From assembly GCA_046484125.1 (NCBI GenBank), contig JAWOBX010000022.1, forward strand, positions 1-15,481: a stretch of DNA of 15,481 nt, given 5' to 3'. Source of the stretch: JBGLNL01 sp046484125. Lineage in GTDB: Bacteria; Chloroflexota; Dehalococcoidia; SZUA-161; SpSt-899. Under the pieces are notes generated by a model, which was not told the origin of the DNA, did not search any database, and worked only from the letters and a program-made list of their open reading frames with translations. The first letter of the stretch is position 1. The number at the start of each line of letters is the position of its first letter. Both the position numbers and the translations under genes were made by a program. This document shows, one piece after another, positions 8,369 through 14,221 of the stretch.

Positions 8369-8827
8369 TTATTGATCCCGTAACCTGGAGACTATATCAC
8401 CGACCTTCCTGAATGACGCTTCAAGCTCTTTAAGCTCATCTTCCGTAAGGCGCGAAAGCCACGTTTTGATATTATGTTCTATGTTGGAACGAAAGCGCCG
8501 CTGAACTTCATCTCCCGTTGGAGTAAGCGTAATGTTCGACTTTCTCCGATCCGAGAGCTCAGGCTCTCTCTTTACTATACCCAGTTCAATCAACTCATCA
8601 ATCAGCCGGCTCATCTGTGGCTTCGATATCATAAGCAGGTCCGCTATCTCGACCATATGCAATGTACCTTCGGTCTGTAACACATTCATAATCTCGAGAT
8701 GGAGACGTGACAGATCGGGTTCCGTCTGTTCGAGGGCCTTACGAAAAACATCCCTTTGAAGTGCCCTGTGAATCTTGGGCATCTGCGACAGGGTGTCAAG
8801 GACCGCATCTATTAGACTGGTATCCAT
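8369..8827 (-). CDS. MarR-family transcriptional regulator 2
   Basis: This 152-residue MarR protein has a winged helix at about 55-110: LHMVEIADLLMISKPQMSRLIDELIELGIVK, followed by the wing REPELSDRRKSNITLTPTGDE. Long helices at both ends form the dimer interface. GGCGGA lies eight bases before the ATG. A strong promoter (8881-8910) precedes it, and two dyads cover the -10 and start region. It heads the operon with RND exporter 2 and the ABC exporter, so autorepression with ligand-induced release is the natural model. Its sequence is quite different from MarR1, so despite the paralogous pumps the two regulators need not share operators or ligands. Confidence 0.92.
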   Translation of the reverse strand: MDTSLIDAVLDTLSQMPKIHRALQRDVFRKALEQTEPDLSRLHLEIMNVLQTEGTLHMVEIADLLMISKPQMSRLIDELIELGIVKREPELSDRRKSNITLTPTGDEVQRRFRSNIEHNIKTWLSRLTEDELKELEASFRKVGDIVSRLRDQ

Positions 8828-8847
8828 GATATTTCCGCCAGACAGAT

Positions 8848-8883
8848 GGTTGACTAAGTCAATAGTTAACCTTATGAACTATT
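8848..8883 (-). promoter_or_regulatory. Two operator-like dyads at the MarR2 promoter
   Basis: TTGACT-A-AGTCAA (8850-8862) is a perfect palindrome, extended imperfectly to GGTTGAC...GTTAACC (8848-8871). Beside it, AATAGTT-N9-AACTATT (8861-8867 and 8877-8883) is a perfect seven-base inverted repeat that reaches into the -10 box. Such placement fits repression by a dimeric MarR protein, presumably MarR2 itself. Confidence 0.45.
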
Positions 8884-8910
8884 TTAGGCTCATGAAGCTG
8901 TTGATGTCAA
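8881..8910 (-). promoter_or_regulatory. Sigma-70-type promoter for the MarR2-RND2-ABC operon
   Basis: On the minus strand a perfect TTGACA (8905-8910) is 18 bp from TAAAAT (8881-8886). Transcription would begin around 8874, about 47 bp upstream of the MarR2 ATG. Confidence 0.65.
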
Positions 8911-9079
8911 GGATTTAGAGAGCCCTGAAACAGCGATTGAATTGTATGCAAATCGCCATCCTTTCAAATAACAGTTTTCCCCTACCCTGTGAAAAGAGTT
9001 CTTACCTGATTGGATACGCAACCCGGAAAGTTTATGAATCCGTATTTGAAACGCTGTTTTCGGGGAGTCAGGAGGTTTG

Positions 9080-9250
9080 ATGGGTGGAGTCCAACACTCC
9101 GGGCCAATCGGCAGAGGGTTTGAAAGCGAAATAATCTTCCAAATCCGGGTACTGTTTTTTCTTAAGTTAAGTGGTTATCTTCAGTGGCTATTAATCGCGG
9201 TGAATCCGGTCTCACTGGGGGGCGCGGTCAGTGCGCAGCCGGTTCTCTAA
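9080..9250 (+). CDS. Possible small protein (56 aa), uncertain
   Basis: A short ORF begins at ATG 9080, only four bases after a consensus AGGAGG, and ends at TAA 9248-9250. The product starts MGGVQHSGPIGRGFE and has a hydrophobic stretch (VLFFLKLSGYLQWLLIAV) that could be one membrane helix. Against it: the last 23 bases overlap the 3' end of MarR3 on the other strand, no promoter is evident, and I recognise no family. The ribosome site is the only positive evidence. Confidence 0.18.
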   Translation: MGGVQHSGPIGRGFESEIIFQIRVLFFLKLSGYLQWLLIAVNPVSLGGAVSAQPVL

Positions 9251-9725
9251 GGCTGGAGGCGACTTTACCAAACAGCCTCACCAGAGTCGCCTGTTCCTCT
9301 TCGCTTAAGACCGCCAGTACTTTTTCAACTGTGGCGGTTATATGTTTCTCCAGGGATTCCAGAAGCCGCATACCTTGGTCGGTCAAAGTCAGCCTGACCA
9401 CCCTCCGGTCATCCGGATCGGACAACCTCCGGGCATACCCATTGTCCACCCACCAGTTGGCCATCCTGGTAGCACTCGAAAGGGGAACGGAAAGTTCATT
9501 ACTGAGTTCACCCATGGTCGGATTTTTCTTCTGATACAGGATATTGCCTACTTCATAGAATTCAGCCGGATCAATTTGTTCTTTTGAGCGAACCCCTTTC
9601 AATAGAGTCTCAAGATGCACTAGTTCATCGGGCGCTGGATTGCTCACCTTTGCAAGCACTTCCTTGAGATACTGTACAAATCTTAGTGTATGATCGTCTG
9701 CACCTGGTACTTCACTATTGCGCAT
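9228..9725 (-). CDS. MarR-family transcriptional regulator 3
   Basis: This 165-residue MarR protein carries the family core NPTMGELSNELSVPLSSATRM (recognition helix region, about 68-88), NWWVDNGYARRLSD and the wing DPDDRRVVRLTLTDQGMRLLE. The flanking helices are long and charged. It has its own promoter (9757-9786) with inverted repeats over both boxes, so autoregulation is likely. No co-directional neighbour follows closely: the next minus-strand gene (MarR2) starts 400 bp on and has its own promoter. It is therefore monocistronic as far as can be seen. Its target could be itself plus the adjacent exporter operon, but that is inference. Confidence 0.9.
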   Translation of the reverse strand: MRNSEVPGADDHTLRFVQYLKEVLAKVSNPAPDELVHLETLLKGVRSKEQIDPAEFYEVGNILYQKKNPTMGELSNELSVPLSSATRMANWWVDNGYARRLSDPDDRRVVRLTLTDQGMRLLESLEKHITATVEKVLAVLSEEEQATLVRLFGKVASSLREPAAH

Positions 9726-9742
9726 GTTTTATCCCTTAGAAT

Positions 9743-9793
9743 ATTTCCGCATTGGAAATGTACCACACAGCCAAACTATATGTCAAGCATATA
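9743..9793 (-). promoter_or_regulatory. Paired operator-like dyads at the MarR3 promoter
   Basis: Two inverted repeats have the same 6-5-6 geometry: ATTTCC-N5-GGAAAT (9743-9759), over the -10 box, and TATATG-N5-CATATA (9777-9793), over the -35 box. Their centres are 34 bp apart. Different arm sequences argue against one protein binding both equally, but the positions fit repressor sites. Confidence 0.4.
9757..9786 (-). promoter_or_regulatory. Sigma-70-type promoter for MarR3
   Basis: On the minus strand TTGACA (9781-9786) is followed after 18 bp by TACATT (9757-9762). Transcription would begin near 9750, about 25 bp before the MarR3 ATG. Confidence 0.6.
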
Positions 9794-9849
9794 ACCAATA
9801 ATCGCCTGACAAATAATTCTGGCCATGCCAAAGATCTTAGGATAACCCT

Positions 9850-9952
9850 GATCAACCCCTTGTAATTCCCCAAACCCGGGGGGAATTTGAATCTGGGGGT
9901 CACCCCCAGACCCCCGAAGTCACCACTTGCTTCAAGAGGTTCCTCAGTTTGA
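9850..9952 (+). repeat. Two-hairpin dispersed repeat, copy A
   Basis: Reading left to right: ATCAACCCC, a first hairpin (ATTCCCC...GGGGAAT), then CTGGGGG-TCA-CCCCCAG (9893-9909), then the conserved tail ACCCCCGAAGTCACCACTT and a weaker GAGGTTCCTCA end. The same order of elements recurs at 11020-11124 and, inverted, at 12518-12620. It is non-coding and intergenic, like REP/MITE-class elements. It is a direct repeat of copy B, with the crotonase gene between them. Confidence 0.75.
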
Positions 9953-10127
9953 CCAACAATAGTACATCCCGGAAGGCTATAATGATTGAGAGTGAATCCT
10001 ATTTTCAGACCACCAGTCGATTCATTCCAGTTCATACTGGTGGAGAGGAGATTTCAGTCAAAGAGCAGCCATGAAGCTCTGCTAATATTGCTCTACTATC
10101 AATGGGTTCGTTTTCCTGAAACGTCTT

Positions 10128-10988
10128 TCAAGTCAGTCCCTCCCCCTCCCACCAGGGATAGAACTCCGGCATATCCGAGCCTGGCTTCATGGAAAACACC
10201 GGTTTCCGTTTCTCTAAAAAGGAGCGAATACCTTCGGCGGCATCTTCCCTTCTACCCATCCAGTACATACATTTCGAATCGATCTTGTGAGCTTCCACAG
10301 GGTGATCTGTCCCGCTCATTCTCAACAACAATTGCCGCGCCAGAGCGACAGAAACGGCAGACGTATTCTGGGCAATTTCCAGCGCGATTTCCCGCGCTCG
10401 GGGTATCAATCCCTCCGCTGGGAGCACCTCGCTTACCAGTCCGGCAGCCAGAGCTTCACGAGCCGGGAAAACCCTGCCGGTGATGACCCAATCCATTGCT
10501 TTGCTCATTCCCACTATCCGTGGCAGGAACCAGCTACTGCATGCTTCTGGTACAACGCCACGGCGCGTGAATACAAATCCAAACCTTGCGTCTTCCGAGG
10601 CAAGCCTGATATCCATAGGCAGGGTCATGGTAACGCCCACCCCCACCGCCGCCCCGTTTATCGCCCCGATCACAGGTTTCTTCATATCGTAGATGCGCAG
10701 AGATACCAGTCCGCCGTTATCCCTGTGGGTCTCCAGCGTATCCTCCACATCCCGGCTGCCATAATCGAAAGTCTCTCCGCCCCCGGCGAAGTCGGCCCCG
10801 GCACAGAAGGCGCGGCCCTCTCCGGTGACCAGCACCACACGAATGTCATCATCGGCATCAGCCGCGTCCAGGGCATCAATGAACTCCTCCCTCAGCCGTG
10901 GCGTGAAAGTATTCATTCGCTCAGGCCGGTTCAGGGTAATGGTCAATATCCTGTCTGAAACCCTGTAATCGATGTGTGAGTATTCCAT
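10128..10988 (-). CDS. Crotonase-superfamily enoyl-CoA hydratase/isomerase
   Basis: This 286-residue protein has the crotonase fold. The oxyanion hole is formed by GRAFCAGADF (A63-D66) and INGAAVGVGVT (G112-G118), and the acyl-CoA-binding NRPERMN motif lies at 20-26. The two glutamates of classical enoyl-CoA hydratase are replaced: by alignment T120 and F140 occupy those positions. Instead E148 lies in GVVPEACSSWFLPRIVG, a form seen in delta3,delta2-enoyl-CoA isomerases and related members. So an isomerase or another crotonase reaction on an acyl-CoA thioester is more likely than simple hydration. A G-run about six bases before ATG may serve as ribosome site. The gene stands alone on the minus strand, framed by repeats A and B. 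No beta-oxidation partner is in the window. Confidence 0.85.
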   Translation of the reverse strand: MEYSHIDYRVSDRILTITLNRPERMNTFTPRLREEFIDALDAADADDDIRVVLVTGEGRAFCAGADFAGGGETFDYGSRDVEDTLETHRDNGGLVSLRIYDMKKPVIGAINGAAVGVGVTMTLPMDIRLASEDARFGFVFTRRGVVPEACSSWFLPRIVGMSKAMDWVITGRVFPAREALAAGLVSEVLPAEGLIPRAREIALEIAQNTSAVSVALARQLLLRMSGTDHPVEAHKIDSKCMYWMGRREDAAEGIRSFLEKRKPVFSMKPGSDMPEFYPWWEGEGLT

Positions 10989-11306
10989 CCGTTTCCCCCC
11001 GGTATATTAATCAGGCTCAGATCAACCCCCTTAAGTCCCCCAATTATGGGGGACTTTTAAAGCTGGGGGGCACCCCCAGGCCCCCGAAGTCGCCACTTAA
11101 TTGAAGAGTCTCCTCAACTCTTAAGCCACTCTAACAGGGCAATCGGTTCATCCATTTCGATAGGTATTATACCCGTTATAACGGCGGGTTGCCCGACAAA
11201 AATCCATGCCTCCTGTTTAATAAATGGAACCACAGCCTCGTGTTCCAGGGGCCTGTATTCCCCATTTCTTAAAAATTACTGTAGTCAGTATCAGCCGTCA
11301 TAGGGT
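10989..11306. other. 318 bp spacer between crotonase and holA
   Basis: This divergent spacer carries repeat copy B (11020-11124), a perfect 12-bp palindrome CCGTTATAACGG (11173-11184) and flanking GGGCAA/TTGCCC arms (11138-11143 and 11189-11194) that could close a larger stem. Two short stretches (11132-11142, 11206-11227) resemble the sequence beside the integron insertion point. No clear sigma-70 promoter for holA was seen. Confidence 0.5.
11020..11124 (+). repeat. Two-hairpin dispersed repeat, copy B
   Basis: This is the best-preserved copy. Hairpin 1 is AAGTCCCCC-AATTAT-GGGGGACTT (11033-11056, nine perfect pairs). Hairpin 2 is CTGGGGG-GCA-CCCCCAG (11063-11079). The tail GCCCCCGAAGTCGCCACTT follows. 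Same orientation as copy A, about 1.17 kb away. It lies directly upstream of the crotonase start. Confidence 0.78.
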
Positions 11307-12341
11307 ATGATAGTATCGCAAGATTTGGATTGCCGGGGACCTGAATTGATTTATATTCTTTACGGTGAGGACGACTTCTCCATGAAGGAGGCTCTGGACC
11401 GGATCAAGGCCGACAGCGCTCAGGATTCACTGGGCGAAGCTGATATTACGACCTTTGAAGGCAGTAAACTTACATATGATGAGCTGATCAACGCCTGCAA
11501 TACCATGTCCTTTCTGTCTCCCAGACGCCTGGTGATAGTCGAGGGATTGTTGAGCAGATTCGAGCAAAGCGGCAAACGCGGTGGAGGCAAAGCCAAACCC
11601 AGGCAACAAAATGAATGGGAGTCGCTGAAGAATGTCACCATGCCGGACAGCACGGTACTCATATTCCTTGACGGCAAACTCAGCAAAAACAACCCGCTGC
11701 TAAAGGGGCTGGCGAAAACCGCTGAGGTCAGGGAGTTCAAGTCGCTCAGTATGAAATCCGGCGCCCCGGAACTGTCAGACTGGATTCGCTCCCGTGTAAG
11801 GGCAAACGCGGGAGAGATCTCCCCCCGGTCAGTCCAGCTACTCATAGATCTCATCGGGAACAACTTATGGGTACTCTCCAATGAGATCAATAAATTATGC
11901 CTGTACACCGGAGGGCGACGAATAGAGGAAAGTGATATAAACGCTGTAGTCAGCCATGCCAGGGAGGCAAACGTCTTTCACCTGGTCGACGCGATAGTGC
12001 AGCGAAGGCACGGGAATGCCGCACGAATATTACATCAACTGCTCAATGAGGGAGCCGCGCCACCGTATCTCCTTTTCATGATAACCCAGGAATTCCGTCT
12101 GTTGATTCAGGTCAGGGAACTGGCTGCGCAGCGCCTGGGGGCATCCGAGATCGGCAGCAGGATAGGCGAATACAAGACCTGGAAAATGGAGAAGTTATTA
12201 AAACAGACCGGCAATTACTCCGAGTCAATATTGAGTAATACCTACCGGAGGCTTCTTGAAGCGGACCTTTCCATCAAGAGCGGCATAATGGAAGGAGAGG
12301 AAGCCCTGGATCTCCTGGTGGCCGATCTGTGTAAAAGGTAA
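11307..12341 (+). CDS. holA: DNA polymerase III, delta subunit
   Basis: This 344-residue protein matches the clamp-loader delta subunit, which opens the sliding clamp during replication. The N-terminus ELIYILYGEDDFSMKEALDRIK is the typical delta opening in place of a Walker A motif. A middle region SFLSPRRLVIVEGLLSRF and MPDSTVLIFLDGKLSKNNPL follows, then the domain II-III stretch LIDLIGNNLWVLSNEINKLCLYTGG and the C-terminal collar region with ANVFHLVDAIVQRRHGNAARILHQLL. Length is normal. The ATG at 11307 has a poor ribosome site. A TTG at 11346, preceded by GGGGA with good spacing and placing the product at the usual LIYILYGED start, is a credible alternative. No partner gene follows on this strand. 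Housekeeping function marks this as chromosomal DNA. Confidence 0.92.
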   Translation: MIVSQDLDCRGPELIYILYGEDDFSMKEALDRIKADSAQDSLGEADITTFEGSKLTYDELINACNTMSFLSPRRLVIVEGLLSRFEQSGKRGGGKAKPRQQNEWESLKNVTMPDSTVLIFLDGKLSKNNPLLKGLAKTAEVREFKSLSMKSGAPELSDWIRSRVRANAGEISPRSVQLLIDLIGNNLWVLSNEINKLCLYTGGRRIEESDINAVVSHAREANVFHLVDAIVQRRHGNAARILHQLLNEGAAPPYLLFMITQEFRLLIQVRELAAQRLGASEIGSRIGEYKTWKMEKLLKQTGNYSESILSNTYRRLLEADLSIKSGIMEGEEALDLLVADLCKR

Positions 12342-12517
12342 CAGAGGGTTTTGCGGGCCGTGTCATGGTTTTATGACAGAATGTAGTCGGTTTAAGGACC
12401 CTCCCATCAACCCATCACTCCAATCCCCCGGCGTAATTATAAAGCCCTGAAGCGCTACAGATGGGGAAGCCACTACTTTTTCAAGAGTTACCTCAAGTAC
12501 CAGCTTTTAAAGTGAAG

Positions 12518-12620
12518 CAATGAGTTAAGGAGCTTCTGCACAAGTGGCAACTTTGGGGGCCTGGGGGTGTCCCCCAGTCTCAAAATTCCCCGAAGATTGG
12601 TGGGCAAAGGGATTGGGCAG
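12518..12620 (-). repeat. Two-hairpin dispersed repeat, copy C (inverted)
   Basis: On the minus strand it reads like copies A and B: AATCCCTTT..CCCACC, GGGGAATTTT, CTGGGGG-ACA-CCCCCAG (12561-12577), then GCCCCCAAAGTTGCCACTT and CTCCTTAACTC. The first hairpin is eroded (CCCACC against GGGG). Opposite orientation to A and B. Confidence 0.75.
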
Positions 12621-12818
12621 AAGTTCATTAACCAGATCATTGCGGAACATTTGTACACAACCATCAGGGACATTACAATAACTGTTTCCGGCAGTCCCCA
12701 AAAAACCGCTTTTCAAATACGACGGGGGTCACCCCGCGGGTGAGTAATCACGCCAGTTTCACCGATCATAGTGAGGAAAGTTCCTCCACGATTCATGGGG
12801 TTGTGTTCTGAGAACCGG

Positions 12819-12837
12819 ATACCGCCGGTGGCGGTAT
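12819..12837. repeat. Perfect GC-rich hairpin
   Basis: ATACCGCC (12819-12826) and GGCGGTAT (12830-12837) are perfectly complementary around a GGT loop. It has no U-run, and its role is unknown. It may belong to another small palindromic repeat. Confidence 0.45.
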
Positions 12838-12864
12838 GAATGAGGGCAGAAACTTGTTTTTGAC

Positions 12865-12900
12865 GTCATTCTGAATCCGCCTCAGGCGGGTGAAGAATCT
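12865..12900 (+). repeat. GTCATTCTGA...GAAGAATCT palindromic repeat
   Basis: GTCATTCTGAA, a CCGCC-TCA-GGCGG hairpin (12877-12889) and GTGAAGAATCT form a unit resembling the short GTCATTCTGAG...GAAGAATCT repeats scattered through many environmental bacterial genomes. A diverged partner (TTCTGAGCAGG...GCGATCTTCC, about 12924-12959) follows closely. The identification rests on pattern memory, not a search. Confidence 0.45.
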
Positions 12901-13006
12901 CGCGGTTTAGCGATAATCGGATTTCTGAGCAGGAGCCGCAGGCGACGCGGCGATCTTCCTGTTCTCTCTGCCAGCTTACAGTTCCTGACCTCTGAGCCGG
13001 GCGCTG

Positions 13007-13987
13007 TCATCCCAAATCCTCCAACGGACTCAAAACGCCATGTCCTCCTTGTTGCAGCACATGAGTGTAAATCATCGTGGTTGAGACGTCCTTATGACCC
13101 AATAGCGCTTGAACGGTTCTGATGTCGGTTCCACGTTCTAACAGATGGGTAGCAAAGCTGTGGCGAAAGGTATGAGCCGAAACCTGCTTACTTAACCCCA
13201 GCCGTTTTGCGGCCGACTTGATCGCTTTATTGACAACACTTGGATCGACATGATGCCGGCGTACCTCCCCTGATCTCGGATCGGTCGATATCCTGCTCGA
13301 TGGAAACACATATTGCCATCCCCATTCTTTTCCGGCATTCGGACTTTTACGTTCCAGTGCATAGGGAAGGTATACCTCTCCGAAGCCATTCGCCAGATCC
13401 TGTTCATGAAGCGCTTTCACTTTAGCAAGGTGATTATCCAGGAGTGGTACGATGGATGGCGGAAAGGTGGTATAGCGATCTTTCGAACCCTTACCGGAAC
13501 GAACCGTTATCTGTTTCATATCGTAGTCGATATCCTTTACTCTCAATCTCACAGCTTCCATGATGCGAAGGCCGCTGCCGTAAAGGAGTTTGACGATCAG
13601 TTGGGAAGTACCATCGATATGAGCGATCATCCGGCTGACTTCTTTTCGTGTTAATACGGTAGGCACATTGACTTTTTCCACAGCCCGCACAGCATTGATC
13701 TCGCCTTCAAGCGGGGTTTTCAACACCTGTTTATAAAGGAATACCAGCGCATTCATAGCCTGATTTTGAGTAGCCGGGGAAACGTTTTCTTTAAGCGCCA
13801 GGTGTGTCAGGAATTGTTCGACTTTTGGTTCTCGGTCAGCAAAATCCCTCCTGCTCTTCAGATTGTGATGTTTTGCGTATCTCCTTATCCATTCACAATA
13901 TGTCCGTTCGGTACTGATCGAATATCCTTTGAGTCTGATAATCCTTCGGACTTCGTCTAACAGTGTTTTTCTATTTCCGGTTGACAT
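13007..13987 (-). CDS. intI: Integron integrase (IntI-family tyrosine recombinase)
   Basis: This 326-residue tyrosine recombinase captures and excises gene cassettes at attI and attC sites. From MSTGNRK, the core-binding domain covers about 7-105. Catalytic residues are R141 (YGSGLRIMEAVRLRVKDID), a lysine in the SGKGSKDR loop, H272 and R275 (SAHTFRHSFATHLL), H298 (LLGHKD) and nucleophile Y307 (MIYTHV). Residues about 197-230 (ANGFGEVYLPYALERK, then EWGWQYVFPS) are the extra segment that separates IntI from XerC/D and lets it bind folded single-stranded attC. Spacing is close to class 1 IntI, which supports the ATG at 13987. The frame also stays open to an ATG at 14056, a weaker choice. The gene points away from the cassettes, as in known integrons. 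All key residues are present, so it should be active. Confidence 0.95.
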   Translation of the reverse strand: MSTGNRKTLLDEVRRIIRLKGYSISTERTYCEWIRRYAKHHNLKSRRDFADREPKVEQFLTHLALKENVSPATQNQAMNALVFLYKQVLKTPLEGEINAVRAVEKVNVPTVLTRKEVSRMIAHIDGTSQLIVKLLYGSGLRIMEAVRLRVKDIDYDMKQITVRSGKGSKDRYTTFPPSIVPLLDNHLAKVKALHEQDLANGFGEVYLPYALERKSPNAGKEWGWQYVFPSSRISTDPRSGEVRRHHVDPSVVNKAIKSAAKRLGLSKQVSAHTFRHSFATHLLERGTDIRTVQALLGHKDVSTTMIYTHVLQQGGHGVLSPLEDLG

Positions 13988-14010
13988 TTCGCACTCATAT
14001 ACTGTATTTT
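13981..14010 (+). promoter_or_regulatory. Candidate cassette promoter (Pc)
   Basis: A perfect TTGACA (13981-13986) overlaps the intI start codon on the opposite strand and is followed after 18 bp by TATTTT (14005-14010). It points toward the cassettes. Pc promoters in class 1 integrons likewise lie at the 5' end of intI. The -10 is only fair. Confidence 0.4.
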
Positions 14011-14144
14011 CGGTGCAAAGCATGTGCCTGGCAGGGACAGATCCAGCCTGCGGCAATGATAAAACACGTTGCTCTGGTAATGCAATATTTCAGGCGTTAT
14101 CCAGGTTAAGATGCCTTGATATCACGGATATTAGCAATTAGCAG

Positions 14145-14221
14145 TGCAAATATGCCTGATATTTCGGTGCTTAAAGCGATTAACAGGGCAAAATGCCCTG
14201 TTAATAAATGGTTATAAACCC
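14145..14221 (+). other. attI-like integration site with cassette junction at 14211/14212
   Basis: The region between intI and the first cassette should contain attI. The junction is GTTATAAACCC (14211-14221), with cleavage expected between G 14211 and TT. The assignment rests on its exact 11-bp reverse complementarity to the R'' end of the first cassette's attC (14922-14932), which defines the two ends of one cassette. The left boundary given here is approximate, and the integrase-binding direct repeats known from class 1 attI were not recognised. Confidence 0.6.
14179..14205. repeat. Perfect 12-bp palindrome beside the attI insertion point
   Basis: ATTAACAGGGCA (14179-14190) and TGCCCTGTTAAT (14194-14205) are perfectly complementary around AAA. 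The palindrome ends six bases before the G of the cassette junction. TTAAC/GTTAA at its outer edges resemble integrase core boxes. It could be an integrase accessory site, a repressor operator or a weak promoter (TTAACA-N16-TAATAA); it is not a classic terminator. Confidence 0.6.

Larger units (their letters stand above)
8828..9227. other. 400 bp spacer between MarR2 and MarR3
   Basis: The left 85 bp holds the MarR2 promoter and operator-like dyads. The rest shows no RNA gene, terminator or recognisable homology. It contains one small plus-strand ORF with a strong ribosome site (listed separately). Confidence 0.5.
9726..10127. other. 402 bp spacer between MarR3 and the crotonase gene
   Basis: From left to right it holds the MarR3 promoter, dispersed repeat copy A (9850-9952), and a perfect inverted repeat CCACCAGT...ACTGGTGG (10010-10017 and 10036-10043, 18-base loop) of unknown role. 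No gene is supported here; an open minus-strand frame across it reads through the repeat. Confidence 0.55.
12342..13006. other. 665 bp non-coding stretch between holA and integron integrase
   Basis: No protein or RNA gene is supported. It holds a TGTCAT-GGTTTT-ATGACA hairpin just after holA (12361-12378), inverted repeat copy C (12518-12620), a GGGGT-C-ACCCC palindrome near 12724, the ATACCGCC-GGT-GGCGGTAT hairpin (12819-12837) and a GTCATTCTGA-type repeat (12865-12900). The density of palindromes resembles an accumulation zone for small repeats beside the integron. None of the hairpins has a U-run typical of an intrinsic terminator. Confidence 0.55.

Noticed and set aside
9736..10035. Minus-strand open frame of 99 codons
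   Set aside because: It reads through repeat copy A and the MarR3 promoter, and has no family features.
9850..12620. CRISPR-like array from the three similar repeats
   Set aside because: Spacing is more than 1 kb with genes in between, one copy is inverted, and there are no cas genes.
12488..12716. Two overlapping minus-strand frames of about 60 codons
   Set aside because: They lie over repeat copy C and show low-complexity, non-protein-like translation.
12342..13006. tRNA or other structured RNA gene in the 665 bp spacer
   Set aside because: Hairpins are present but no cloverleaf, T-loop motif or known RNA consensus could be found.
13988..14020. Possible LexA (SOS) box upstream of intI
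   Set aside because: Only a CTGTAT half-site (14002-14007) is present; there is no CTGT-N8-ACAG dyad, and LexA sites differ outside proteobacteria.
13988..14056. Longer intI start at 14056
   Set aside because: The added 23 residues (MPQAGSVPARHMLCTE...) look unlike any IntI N-terminus, and the shorter form aligns in catalytic spacing with class 1 IntI. It remains a possible alternative.
14057..14210. Earlier cassette junctions at GTTATCC (near 14094) or GTTAAGA (near 14104)
   Set aside because: Both resemble core boxes, but neither has a matching inverted partner at the attC of cassette 1, whereas GTTATAAACCC at 14211 does. They could be integrase-binding repeats of attI.
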